From assembly GCF_000380985.1 (NCBI RefSeq), contig NZ_KB905693.1:310001-374000 (forward strand): a stretch of DNA of 64,000 nt, in the 5' to 3' direction. The notes beneath the pieces are model-generated. The model searched no databases. It was not told the origin of the DNA and worked only from the letters and a program-made list of their open reading frames with translations. A program made the position numbers and the translations under genes. Below are positions 43,357 to 53,033 of the stretch, piece after piece (the first letter of the stretch is position 1; every line of letters begins with the position of its first letter). The DNA is from Proteiniphilum acetatigenes DSM 18083 (GTDB lineage: Bacteria > Bacteroidota > Bacteroidia > Bacteroidales > Dysgonomonadaceae).

Positions 43357-45318
43357 TTATTCAGCTAACACGTAATGGAAGATCAAAACTTCATCATTTT
43401 CATCTCCTGCGGCAATAGAAGAGGTATAGCGTCCTAACCAGAAGCCCTGGGTATCTATATTCGATAAATTAGATCCTCCATGAGAAACAAAAAACCAGTC
43501 GGAAGAGTTTCCCGTGGGAGATTTATCATTCACAGTTCCCAGCCATGAGGCTGCTGTCCCCGCATAGTCTACTAAGGGTATACTTATATTCAATATATTC
43601 TCGGCAGCATTGATTGTCACATCACCTGTCGCAGAATAATCAACTCCCTCTTTTAATTGATTCAATGTTACTTTCAGCTTATCACCCTCTAAGCCGAACT
43701 TAAGAGTGGCACTCTCAGCAACTGCTCTCACATTGGCATCCCATACCCAACCGTTGGACGTATAATCATCTCCGAAAGTGGAAGAACTTGTCCATCCTCC
43801 TGAGAAACCGGGTGCGCCACCTACCCAGTCGACAAACCAGTGAACATCGGGTTTGAAGGTCTTTCCTGCAAAGGCATTTTTCCATGCTTTTAAGGGATCG
43901 GTAGGCGTACTGCCGCCAGCAGATGGGATCAGGTGATAGGCCATATATTCCGGTTTTTCCGGATCGCGGGCTCCCAGCCATATCCCCGAAACGCTTCCAG
44001 AGGCATCTTTTTCGATACTCATGATACGCAATTGACGGTTGGCATCGAGATGGAAAGATGCCCAACTGATAATCGAAAAATCAGGAACAGTCTCATCAAA
44101 AGTATAGATCCCTTTATCGTTCAATGAATAGCCCATTGTCAGTTCCGTTCCGTCAGGCAGCTTGAAAGTTGCCTCCATATCCTCGGAGTTGAGTGCCAGG
44201 CTGAAATCTCCATAAACGGTAGGATCAGGGGTTCCCAACCAATCCGGATAATCTTCGGGTTTATTCCATCCGTTCATTCTTGCTCCGTCCAAACCACACC
44301 AATCCAGCGGATTGGCTTCCGATAATTTCCATACAATGGTTTTCTGAACGGTCTGTGACACATCATCCATCCAGTTATCGGGAAGCGATGGTTCGGGTTC
44401 TTCCTGCTCACCCGGAGTCCAGTTGTCATAATATTCCTTACTAATGAAATTATAAACCAGCAAACAGGCTCCCTCTCCCGACAGTTCGGGATCGCGTAAT
44501 ACAGCCAATTGCAATGTATTTTCGGTAAGCGACATGATCTTGATGTCTCCCCAATCTATTACTACCCCGTCACGGTTGATATCGTGCAAGGGCGAGGCAT
44601 CTGTCATCCTTAAAGTATGGTCATCCACATCGAGCATATAGGTGCCCCTTTCTATTCCTCTCGACGGGATCGTTTTATGTTCTACCACCACATTTGCACC
44701 GTCTCTCAAATCGAAAGTCATTGAGCCAAAGTCGGCTGCATCCATCAACCAGCTATTGCCCGGCCAGTCGGGGTTCCAGTTCCATGAGTCACTCCCTTCA
44801 GGCAGTGTAACGCCATTGGTCACTGTTTCCCAGCTATCATCGGTTCCATAAAAATACAATGGTCCAATGAAGTAACGGCTCACTCCATCTGCATCGAGAT
44901 CGAGATACCATGTTTTAGCATTGCCTACACCGCCTGAAAGCAATGTCCATAATTCATCGCTTACAAACTCAGCATAGAAGTCATCAATCGTAAAAGTAAC
45001 AGGATTTCCATATACTATCCCTCCCCGTGTTTCTACTCCGAATTTTACTTCGTATGTGCCGGGGAACGCTATTTTTAATGTTATTTTCTGCTTTTGGCTG
45101 CGTCCCTGAGGGTGATTCCACAGGGGGGTATATCTGCTATCCATCAGACTGGAAAGATAGACGATATTGGGGTTTGATGCATCATGTTCTATTTTGAATG
45201 CAATTCCTTCCACCAGATCGTCCGGTGTTACATCCTTTACACCCAAATCATATTGTTCGGGCGTACAAGCGGAAAAAAGTATAATTACGCTTGCTATAAA
45301 TATGTATATAGATTTCAT
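43357..45318 (-). CDS. Putative surface glycan-binding lipoprotein (SusE/SGBP position)
   Basis: Predicted 653-residue lipoprotein; the signal MKSIYIFIASVIILFSAC ends in Cys 18. It takes the place after susD where surface glycan-binding proteins are encoded. Residues 30-115 look Ig- or PKD-like (FPGTYEVKFGVETRGG). Then come three stretches of about 150-200 residues that seem related: each starts with a Trp- or Lys-Thr-rich strand (KTWYLDLD, KTIVWKLS, KTFKPDVHW), is rich in Trp, and ends with a strand like LLVYNFI, MAYHLIP or LIFHYVL. Known SGBPs use exposed Trp platforms to hold glycan. I know no named family for this protein. Confidence 0.72.
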   Translation of the reverse strand: MKSIYIFIASVIILFSACTPEQYDLGVKDVTPDDLVEGIAFKIEHDASNPNIVYLSSLMDSRYTPLWNHPQGRSQKQKITLKIAFPGTYEVKFGVETRGGIVYGNPVTFTIDDFYAEFVSDELWTLLSGGVGNAKTWYLDLDADGVSRYFIGPLYFYGTDDSWETVTNGVTLPEGSDSWNWNPDWPGNSWLMDAADFGSMTFDLRDGANVVVEHKTIPSRGIERGTYMLDVDDHTLRMTDASPLHDINRDGVVIDWGDIKIMSLTENTLQLAVLRDPELSGEGACLLVYNFISKEYYDNWTPGEQEEPEPSLPDNWMDDVSQTVQKTIVWKLSEANPLDWCGLDGARMNGWNKPEDYPDWLGTPDPTVYGDFSLALNSEDMEATFKLPDGTELTMGYSLNDKGIYTFDETVPDFSIISWASFHLDANRQLRIMSIEKDASGSVSGIWLGARDPEKPEYMAYHLIPSAGGSTPTDPLKAWKNAFAGKTFKPDVHWFVDWVGGAPGFSGGWTSSSTFGDDYTSNGWVWDANVRAVAESATLKFGLEGDKLKVTLNQLKEGVDYSATGDVTINAAENILNISIPLVDYAGTAASWLGTVNDKSPTGNSSDWFFVSHGGSNLSNIDTQGFWLGRYTSSIAAGDENDEVLIFHYVLAE

Positions 45319-45346
45319 ACGATTATTTTATTTTTTATATTTCGGT

Positions 45347-45405
45347 GTATGGAACTCGCGATAATCATGAACTTGGGTGAAATCATTTTCATGCTCGTTT
45401 CATAC
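45347..45405 (-). repeat. Leader module copy 1: mini-ORF plus hairpin
   Basis: On the minus strand it opens with ATGAAACGAGCATGA (45403-45389), a complete ORF of four codons (MKRA). GTATGAAAC and GAGTTCCATAC at its ends, and CATGAA with TTCATG inside, can pair into an imperfect hairpin. It lies 29 bases before the start codon of the surface lipoprotein gene, whose start context CGTATGAAA it copies. Confidence 0.65.
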
Positions 45406-45434
45406 GATTAAAATTATTTATTTTCAATGGTGTC

Positions 45435-45495
45435 GTATGGAACTCGCATTTAGTCATGAACTCGGGTGAGAACAGTTATCATGCTCGTTTCATAT
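45435..45495 (-). repeat. Leader module copy 2: mini-ORF plus hairpin
   Basis: Second copy 88 bases away, with the same ATGAAACGAGCATGA ORF (45493-45479). The inner loop differs (AACTGTTCTCACCCGAG against AATGATTTCACCCAAG), but the outer strands and the CATGA elements are kept. Confidence 0.65.
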
Positions 45496-45526
45496 TCATT
45501 CCTGTATTAATTGTTAATGATGGCGA

Positions 45527-47212
45527 TTACCATCCCGGGTTTTGAACCAGCATACCGTTTGCCAGCGTTATTTGATTATACGGGATCTGACTAAGACCTT
45601 TCGTCGCACGGATCCGGTCAGCCCTGATAGAGACTACATCCTGGGAACCCCCACTATACACGGGGATCTCAGCCGCAAGTTTATTGGCTGCGTAGTCTAT
45701 TCCCTGGCGGAGCAAATCCCAATAATTGATACTTTCGAACGCAAATTCCAGACGGCGCTCCTGTATAATATTCTCTTTGGTTACAGGAAGTGCCGCGTAA
45801 TTAGAAGAAAGCACGCCGTCGGAAGTATAAGCACGCTTACGAACAGCGTCAAAGTAAGCCTGTGCGTTCGGGCTTCCCAGCTCGGCCGCCATCAGTAATA
45901 CATCGGCATACCGAATAATTACATAATCCTGATGGTTGGAAATCTGGAAATCGCCCGATCCATCTGCTTTCGATGCGGAAGTCCCGTCGGCAAAGCAGAG
46001 CGGTGCATATTTTTTCACGGCATAGCCGGTATATTCACGTTGGTCTTTGTAGCTGGCTTCATAATCAGCAAGCCCGGTAATACCTTCGCCGACCACGTCG
46101 ATGATGGAAGCACTACGGCGAGTATCACCGGTTTGGAATTCGCTTACGAATGCCGGATTCACAGTCAACCCTCCCCAGCCTTTTCCGTAAGGGGGCGCAT
46201 TCAGACTTCGCATACCGACCATTACCTGCCAACGGTTGCCGTCGTTATTCCCATTGTAATCTTGCGAACTGGTAAATTTCATGGCAAGAATGGTTTCGCT
46301 GTTACCATCACCGGCATACGTTCCGAGCAGGGTTTCCATATCACCGATTTCAGCCACACCGGCCGATGCGGCAGGCCATAAGTTCTTGAATTCGCCTACG
46401 AGGTTGTATTCATTGGAAGAAATGATCTCTTCCAGTGCAGCCAGGGCTTCCGCTTTTGTGGCGCCTGCTGGCTCGGTACCGTAGTATCCTGTATAATAAA
46501 GATATGCGCGTGCAAAAAGCGCTGCAGCAGCATATTTAGTAATATGGCCGTCGTTGCTCAAAGCATTTGCCTTGGGATAAGCATCTGCGGGGATGTTTTG
46601 CATGGCATACTTCAGATCTTCAAAGATAAGTGTAAACACATCCGAAGGATCAGCTTGCGGACGGTTCTCATTCACCGGTTCGTCAAACAGGGGGATATTT
46701 TCCCAAAGGCGAACCATGTCAAAATAAAGCAGGGCCCGGATGGTGCGGCATTCACCCATATAGGTGCCACGTTTACTGTCTGTCTCATTCCAGCTAATTT
46801 GTTCTTCGCGGGATATCAATTCATTACAGCGATAAACCGCGGCATAATAGTTCCTCCAATCATTTTCGTAGATATTCAGGTCGGCGGGCGATTGAGAGAT
46901 GTCGAAACGGTCAATGGCCTGATAGTTACGTCCGTCGGCATTGCCGGTTCCACCGAAGCATTCATAGCCCATAGTTTCAGCACCCAGATAGAAACCCACC
47001 TGTATAGCCGAGGAGGTCTGACGCCATCCGTCGTAACAACCGATCAAAGCGCGCCAGGCATCTTTCTCGTTTTTATAGGATGTACCGGTAGTAGATTCCG
47101 TTTTGGACTCTACGTCCAGGAAGCTTTCGGTACAGGAGGCTATTCCCAGCATCAGGGAGAGTATGACTGCTACTACTATATTGTATTTCATCTTGTTCAT
47201 TTTATTATCCAT
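45527..47212 (-). CDS. SusD/RagB-family outer-membrane lipoprotein
   Basis: Predicted 561 residues; the signal ends in IASC with Cys near 27, followed by TESFLDVES, the usual SusD start. Tetratricopeptide-type helices follow (YNEKDAWRALIGCYDGW-like region, AVYRCNELISREEQ, GECRTIRALLYFDMVRLWENIPL), and the C terminus has the typical ENIIQERRLEFAFESINYWDLLRQG. SusD proteins sit as a lid on the SusC barrel and bind the glycan. It starts eight bases after the susC stop codon. Several Met codons near the start leave the exact first residue open. Confidence 0.95.
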   Translation of the reverse strand: MDNKMNKMKYNIVVAVILSLMLGIASCTESFLDVESKTESTTGTSYKNEKDAWRALIGCYDGWRQTSSAIQVGFYLGAETMGYECFGGTGNADGRNYQAIDRFDISQSPADLNIYENDWRNYYAAVYRCNELISREEQISWNETDSKRGTYMGECRTIRALLYFDMVRLWENIPLFDEPVNENRPQADPSDVFTLIFEDLKYAMQNIPADAYPKANALSNDGHITKYAAAALFARAYLYYTGYYGTEPAGATKAEALAALEEIISSNEYNLVGEFKNLWPAASAGVAEIGDMETLLGTYAGDGNSETILAMKFTSSQDYNGNNDGNRWQVMVGMRSLNAPPYGKGWGGLTVNPAFVSEFQTGDTRRSASIIDVVGEGITGLADYEASYKDQREYTGYAVKKYAPLCFADGTSASKADGSGDFQISNHQDYVIIRYADVLLMAAELGSPNAQAYFDAVRKRAYTSDGVLSSNYAALPVTKENIIQERRLEFAFESINYWDLLRQGIDYAANKLAAEIPVYSGGSQDVVSIRADRIRATKGLSQIPYNQITLANGMLVQNPGW

Positions 47213-47219
47213 TAGTTAA

Positions 47220-50200
47220 TTAGAATTTAAGACTTACACCGAAAAGGATTGTTCTTGGACGAGGATAGTATCCTACATCAATACCTGTTACCCAACCGTC
47301 GACACCATAGCCGATTTCCGGGTCCATACCTTCGTACTTTGTAAATGTAAAGGCATTTTGCACCTGGGTATAAATACGCGCCTGGCTGATGAACTTCTGT
47401 TTGATAAATCTGGAAAAGTCATAACCAAGGGTGATATTACTGATACGTAAATAGTCTGCGTCGTGCACAAAGAGGTCGGAGAACTGCCAGTTGATATTCT
47501 GTTCTGTTACGCGGGGAATTTTATTGCTTGTGCCTTCACCTGTCCAACGGTTAAGAATTGCCGTTGTATAGTTGGCATACTTATTTGTGTGTGACCGGTA
47601 AGACTGTACAATCTGTTGACCTACAGCACCACTGGTGAAAACAGAAAAGTCAAAACCTTTGTACTCGAAACTGAGATTGAAACCGAATGTGAAGTCGGGC
47701 ATTCCTTTACCCAGATTTACCTTGTCGTTATCGTCGATTACACCGTCATGATTCACGTCGGTATATTTCACATCACCGGGTTTTACATCATTCTGGAGTA
47801 CACCGTTACCGGCAGCGATCCAATCTGTGATTTCCTGTTCGTTCTGGAACAGGCCATTTGTTTTGTATCCCCAGAAATACCCAATGGGTTTACCATTTTC
47901 CGCACGATAAAATTCGGGAGTATTATCATATAACTGGTTGGTTTGTCCGTGAATGATACCGTCTTCGGTAGGGATCTCTCCTACTGTGTTTTTATTATAG
48001 GCACCATTCAGCCCAATATTATAACTGAAGTCTTTGTTTATACGATCGTTCCAGGTCAATGCCAGTTCAATCCCGCTATTCTTTACACTACCACCGTTGA
48101 TATAAGGAGCTCCCGCGCCTACTGTCGCCAGGATAGGTGCCTGAACCAGCCAGTCTTTGGTATTTTTCGTATAGAGATCGAGATTTACTCCAAGGCGGGT
48201 GTTGAGCAAGTAGGCATCCAACCCGATATTAGCTTGTTCGGAGGTTTCCCACGTTACATTTTCATTGGCTAAGCGATTGGGATATGCACCCCAATTGGTG
48301 GCCAGTTCTTTCGCAGCATTCTCATCGTTATATCCGCCTGTCCCGAACAGATAGTGGGTATTGCTGTTTTTCATCGGAGCCAGATACTGGTAGTTGGCTA
48401 TGTTTTGGTTACCCACTTGTCCCCAACTGACCCGTAGCTTGAGGAAATTGAGCCACGATGGGGCGTTCTCCATAAACGGTTCATTGGTAAGTGTCCAACC
48501 GGCAGAGATAGAAGGGAAGTATCCGAAACGGTTACCTCTGGCAAACCGGGAAGAACCGTCGGCACGTAACGTAGCATTCACCATATAGGTCTCTTTCCAG
48601 TTCCAACCCAAACGACCGAAATAAGAAACACTGCGCGATTCATCATGAGGGTTGCCTGACGCACTTAACCCATCCGTACTGGAAGAAGCCGTTCCATTAT
48701 CGATATAGGCATATTTCCATGTGTCGAAACCTTCTTTCAATATGCCATTTCCCGCTCCCAGGTAAGTGCCTTCATAACGATAGGCTTCCATACCCAGCAA
48801 TGTATTGAAAGCATGGTTATTCATTGTCCAATCGTAAGTCGCCGTATTTGTCCAGGTCATGCCGAGTCCACGGTTCATATTCTGTGAAACACTGGTACGG
48901 GTATCGTTATAGCTATAAATACTGAAATGATAGAGAGGGGTAAAGCTGCGGTATTCACTTGCATTGTAGACAGCACCAAATACAGTACGCAATTTCAACC
49001 GCTTTATCGGTTCAATTTCGGCATACAGGTTACCGTTAAATGTACCTGACTTGTCTTCGTTGTTCGTATTGGTCATCATAAGACCATACGGGTTACCGTC
49101 TCCGTTATACCAGTCGCTGTTGCTTGTGTCATTGTATGGTGAATCATACATATTATTGTCACTATAAACCGGGGTCAGCGGTGATACACCAAAAGCGCCT
49201 CTTAACGTATTGTTATACTGGTTACCTACGTTGATACCATTATTTATCCTGTATATGAAACTCACCTGTTCGCCGACTTTCACGAAGCCGTTAAACAGTT
49301 TATGTTCGGAGTTGACCCGGAAATTATAGCGTTCATAGTTGGAGACATCGGCACCACCAACTATCCCTTCCTGATTCAAGTAACCCAATGAGATGGCGTA
49401 TGTGGAAGTGACCGATCCTCCGGTAATGCCTAATGAATAACTTTCAGTTTTTGCATTCTTTTTAAACATCGTATCCACCCAGTCGATATCATAGAGATTG
49501 CCGCCTGGATCATAAATAGATTGGAAACTATTCCAATCATAAGCCGCATTACCACTGTTCAATGCCTGTTCGTCCATGATAGTCATATACTGGGTCGCAT
49601 TCAACATATCTGCTTTACGGGCTACATTTTGCACTCCATAATAGGCATCGAAGTTGACTTGCGCTTTCCCTTCCCTCCCGCTTTTTGTGGTGATGAGGAT
49701 TACACCATTGGCAGCCTGTGCACCATAAATAGCGGCAGATGCTGCATCTTTCAAAACGTCGATGCTCTCGATGTCGGCAGGATTCAGGGTTGATATATCT
49801 CCACCAATTCCGTCGATCAGGTAGAGAGGGCTGTGGTTTCCGACTGTACCCAAACCGCGGATTACCACCTTCATATTCGAACCGGGTTGTCCGGAGGTAG
49901 AGGTGATATTTACCCCGGGAGTTTTTCCCTGCAGGGCCTGCAAGGGACTGATAGTATTCATTTTATTCAGTTCGTCGCCTTTTACCTGAATGGTTGCCCC
50001 GGTAGATAATTTCTTTGCCTGTACGCCATAACCGATTACAATTAATTCGTCGAGGACTTCAGTATCTTCTGCCAGGCTTACATTGATTACATTTTCACGT
50101 ACGACCACTTCCTGGGAAATAAATCCGATGTAAGAAAAGACAAGTGTTTGCCCTGTATTTACGTTGATCGAATAGTTCCCATCGATATCGGTTACCGTAC

Positions 50201-50402
50201 CGTTATTTGTCCCCTTCACAAAAATGCTTACCCCGATCAACGGCTCCCCGTCGGTTACCGAGACCACCGTACCTGTAATGGTATTATTTTGCAAAGGTTC
50301 CGCATGCAGCGTCACCGGTTTTAGTAAGATCAGTGACACACCGATTAAAAAACAGTATAAATAACGATTATTTATACTTCGTTTGCAATTCATGTTTATC
50401 AT
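47220..50402 (-). CDS. SusC/RagA-family TonB-dependent outer-membrane transporter
   Basis: Predicted 1060 residues. A signal (about 1-34) precedes a carboxypeptidase-regulatory-like domain near 38-115 (ITGTVVSVTDGEPLIGVSIF, GNYSINVNTGQTLVFSYIGF) and a TonB-box-like ELIVIGYGVQ. The plug domain covers about 130-240 (SPLQALQGKTPGVNI, PLYLIDGIGG, IDVLKDAASAAIYGAQAANGVILITTK). The rest is a 22-strand barrel ending in RTILFGVSLKF with a terminal Phe. It imports oligosaccharides with TonB energy. In the locus it stands between the GH2 gene and susD. Confidence 0.97.
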   Translation of the reverse strand: MINMNCKRSINNRYLYCFLIGVSLILLKPVTLHAEPLQNNTITGTVVSVTDGEPLIGVSIFVKGTNNGTVTDIDGNYSINVNTGQTLVFSYIGFISQEVVVRENVINVSLAEDTEVLDELIVIGYGVQAKKLSTGATIQVKGDELNKMNTISPLQALQGKTPGVNITSTSGQPGSNMKVVIRGLGTVGNHSPLYLIDGIGGDISTLNPADIESIDVLKDAASAAIYGAQAANGVILITTKSGREGKAQVNFDAYYGVQNVARKADMLNATQYMTIMDEQALNSGNAAYDWNSFQSIYDPGGNLYDIDWVDTMFKKNAKTESYSLGITGGSVTSTYAISLGYLNQEGIVGGADVSNYERYNFRVNSEHKLFNGFVKVGEQVSFIYRINNGINVGNQYNNTLRGAFGVSPLTPVYSDNNMYDSPYNDTSNSDWYNGDGNPYGLMMTNTNNEDKSGTFNGNLYAEIEPIKRLKLRTVFGAVYNASEYRSFTPLYHFSIYSYNDTRTSVSQNMNRGLGMTWTNTATYDWTMNNHAFNTLLGMEAYRYEGTYLGAGNGILKEGFDTWKYAYIDNGTASSSTDGLSASGNPHDESRSVSYFGRLGWNWKETYMVNATLRADGSSRFARGNRFGYFPSISAGWTLTNEPFMENAPSWLNFLKLRVSWGQVGNQNIANYQYLAPMKNSNTHYLFGTGGYNDENAAKELATNWGAYPNRLANENVTWETSEQANIGLDAYLLNTRLGVNLDLYTKNTKDWLVQAPILATVGAGAPYINGGSVKNSGIELALTWNDRINKDFSYNIGLNGAYNKNTVGEIPTEDGIIHGQTNQLYDNTPEFYRAENGKPIGYFWGYKTNGLFQNEQEITDWIAAGNGVLQNDVKPGDVKYTDVNHDGVIDDNDKVNLGKGMPDFTFGFNLSFEYKGFDFSVFTSGAVGQQIVQSYRSHTNKYANYTTAILNRWTGEGTSNKIPRVTEQNINWQFSDLFVHDADYLRISNITLGYDFSRFIKQKFISQARIYTQVQNAFTFTKYEGMDPEIGYGVDGWVTGIDVGYYPRPRTILFGVSLKF

Positions 50403-50476
50403 ACTTTAATAATTAATTAGTTTAATAGTAAGCGTATTAGTCGTCATTTCCTTTGACTTGACAACTCAATAAAAAA

Positions 50477-50488
50477 TAATACGTATTA
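50477..50488 (-). promoter_or_regulatory. Palindrome upstream of susC, possible regulator site
   Basis: TAATACGTATTA is a perfect 12-base palindrome 75 bases before the susC start codon, and CGTATTAG occurs again at 50433-50440. The spacer between the GH2 and susC genes is 111 bases. It might be a target of the HTCS regulator; no binding site is known to me for it. Confidence 0.35.
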
Positions 50489-50513
50489 GATTACGAATAG
50501 CCGGTCTCCGACA

Positions 50514-53033
50514 TTATTTCGTCACCTTTATTTCAATGGCATCTTTCATTAATCCATCCGACTCTGCCGCCAGATGAATAACTCCTTCTCTCTTTTCACT
50601 TTTCACAACAACCAGGCATTTTCCATAAAATGCTTTCCGTTCCGATGCTTTGAACCGTTCCATACTTGTCGGGTTCCCATTGTCCACACCGACGACCTTT
50701 CCGTTACCCGACAGGTTGAAACGGATCAGGTTCTCTGCATTAGGGCAGACAGCGCCCTCTTCGTCCAAAACTTCCACTGTAATAAAACTAAGATCTTGCC
50801 CGTCTGCCCTGATCACACGCCTGTCCGGCGTTAAACGGATCTGCGACGGTTCTCCGGCTGTTTTTATTTCTTTTGATAATACTTCTTCTCCGTTTTTACA
50901 GGAAATCACTTTTATTGTACCGGGCTCATAGGCCAATCGCCAAAAGACATGGTGCTTGTCGCCTTCTTTTCTTTTGATGCCCCGGGAGACGCCGTTCAAA
51001 AATAACTCCACTTCATCGGCCTTGTTGTAATAGGCCCAGACATCCACAATCTCTCCCGATTGCCAGTTCCAGTGCGGGAAAACATGCAATACCTCTTTAT
51101 CGGTCCACTCCGACTGATACATGTAATAGACATCTTTCGGGAAACCGGCCAGATCTACAATGCCAAAATAGGAACTTCGTGCGGGAAACCAGAAGGGGGT
51201 CGGTTCGCCGAGATAATCAAATCCTGTCCAGATATACATTCCACTGATGAAATCGCTGTTTTTCACGTCATTCCATGCCTGCTCGTGCGTGCAGCCCCAG
51301 GGGACGTGGCAATTATCGTAGGAAGAACAGGCGTACGACGGATCGGTAAACGGGATATCCCAACGCACAGGCCAGATATACATGGAGTCACTCGGCATCC
51401 GGTAATAACCGCGGGTCATCAGTCCCGAAGTGGTTTCCGCTGCAATAAATGGCTTGCCGGGGAAGTTCTCCGGTACGTTCTTATAGTCATAACCATGATA
51501 ATTGAATCCGATCAGGTCGAGTGCTCCTGATCTGAAAAGGTGATTGGCCGGATTGGTTTCATTATTTCCGGCTGTCACGGGTCGGGTCGGATCCAAACTT
51601 TTTACGATATCAGCCAGTTTTTTTGTCAACAGCGCATTCACACTCATCTTCTCCCCGTCCACCCCGGCAAGCGCCGTCTCGTCACGTTTGAGATTCAACA
51701 ATAGGTTTGCCTGCTGAATATCGAGTGTATCGGCTTCGGCATGGGTCCATTGCTCAAGCACTTCGTTGCCGATACTCCACATAAATACCGAAGGATGGTT
51801 GCGGTCGCGGAGAATATGGTCTGTGAGGTCTCTTTCGTGCCATTCGTTAAAATAGCGCGAGTAATCGTAGGTGGTTTTTTGTTTACGCCACATGTCGAAC
51901 GTCTCGTTCATCACGATAAATCCCATCTGGTCGCATAACCGTAGTAGTTCCGGTGCAGGAGGATTATGCGCAGTACGAATACCGTTCACACCCATCTCCC
52001 TGAGTATCTTGAGCTGCCGTTCAATGGCCCTTGTGTTGACGGCCGCACCGAGGCAACCCAGATCGTGATGCAGGCAGACTCCTTTTATCTTCGTCGATTC
52101 ACCGTTAAGGAAGAAGCCTTTTTGCGCATCGAACGTGAAATAGCGGATTCCGAGCGGGGTCACATATTCATCGGTCTGTTTGTCGTCCACGAAAATACGG
52201 GTGACTACCTCATACAAACAGGGATTTTCAATTGTCCACAATACCGGCTCCCGCACGGAGAGATTCTGTTTGATCTCTTTGGAAGAGCCGGCAGCCAGTG
52301 TGCCGGAGACCGAAGCCGAAGCGACCTGTTTGCCCGAACCGTCTACAATAGATGTCTCAGTTTTTAGATTCACTTCTTGTGGCATTTCGTTTTTGACGGT
52401 TGTTTTTATATTCACAACGGCATTACCTTCTGTAATCTCCGGCGTCGTTACATATACTCCCCACAGATCAACATACACCGGATCGACGCTGGTCAGCCAT
52501 ACATTCCTGTAAATACCGCATCCCGAATACCACCGGGAATTGGGTTGCTCACTGTTGTCCACCCGTACCGATATGACATTTTCCGTATCAAATTTCAAAT
52601 GGGGAGTAAGGTCATACCGGAACGATATGTAGCCGAACGGCCGGTGTCCGAGATGGATGCCGTTGATCCACACATCGGAATTCATATAGACGCCGTCGAA
52701 ATCAATGAATACCTTTTTCCCTTCATAGGATTTATCAAGTGAGAACGATTTCCGGTACCAACCGATCCCGCCGGGCAGGGCTCCACCACCGCTTCCCGAG
52801 GGATGATCCTCGTTGAAATCACCCTCAATCGCCCAATCGTGGGGCAGCTCCAGTTCCCTCCAACCGTTATCATCAAATGCCGCACTGCCTGCTTCAGGAA
52901 TATCTCCCAGGTAAAAATGCCACCCATCGTTGAAATTCTCGGTTTTGCGAGGGTTCCGGGTGCTCTCCCGACAGGCATTGAATCCGGTAACAACAACGCC
53001 GAGCAATAGTATTATGGCAATAGTGTTTTTCAT
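50514..53033 (-). CDS. GH2-family beta-galactosidase-type lipoprotein
   Basis: Predicted 839 residues; the signal ends in FNAC with Cys near 21. Order of domains: sugar-binding jelly roll (30-200, GIGWYRKSFSLDK, VWINGIHLGHRPFGY, SGCGIYRNVWLT), Ig-like domain, TIM barrel (290-600) with acid/base Glu near 421 in MWSIGNEVLEQW and nucleophile Glu near 532 in FIAAETTSG, then DUF4982-like and C-terminal Ig-like domains. In the B. ovatus xyloglucan locus a GH2 beta-galactosidase removes galactose from side chains. Its ATG overlaps the GH31 stop codon by four bases (ATGA), so translation is coupled. Beta-mannosidase or beta-glucuronidase activity cannot be excluded. Confidence 0.9.
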   Translation of the reverse strand: MKNTIAIILLLGVVVTGFNACRESTRNPRKTENFNDGWHFYLGDIPEAGSAAFDDNGWRELELPHDWAIEGDFNEDHPSGSGGGALPGGIGWYRKSFSLDKSYEGKKVFIDFDGVYMNSDVWINGIHLGHRPFGYISFRYDLTPHLKFDTENVISVRVDNSEQPNSRWYSGCGIYRNVWLTSVDPVYVDLWGVYVTTPEITEGNAVVNIKTTVKNEMPQEVNLKTETSIVDGSGKQVASASVSGTLAAGSSKEIKQNLSVREPVLWTIENPCLYEVVTRIFVDDKQTDEYVTPLGIRYFTFDAQKGFFLNGESTKIKGVCLHHDLGCLGAAVNTRAIERQLKILREMGVNGIRTAHNPPAPELLRLCDQMGFIVMNETFDMWRKQKTTYDYSRYFNEWHERDLTDHILRDRNHPSVFMWSIGNEVLEQWTHAEADTLDIQQANLLLNLKRDETALAGVDGEKMSVNALLTKKLADIVKSLDPTRPVTAGNNETNPANHLFRSGALDLIGFNYHGYDYKNVPENFPGKPFIAAETTSGLMTRGYYRMPSDSMYIWPVRWDIPFTDPSYACSSYDNCHVPWGCTHEQAWNDVKNSDFISGMYIWTGFDYLGEPTPFWFPARSSYFGIVDLAGFPKDVYYMYQSEWTDKEVLHVFPHWNWQSGEIVDVWAYYNKADEVELFLNGVSRGIKRKEGDKHHVFWRLAYEPGTIKVISCKNGEEVLSKEIKTAGEPSQIRLTPDRRVIRADGQDLSFITVEVLDEEGAVCPNAENLIRFNLSGNGKVVGVDNGNPTSMERFKASERKAFYGKCLVVVKSEKREGVIHLAAESDGLMKDAIEIKVTK

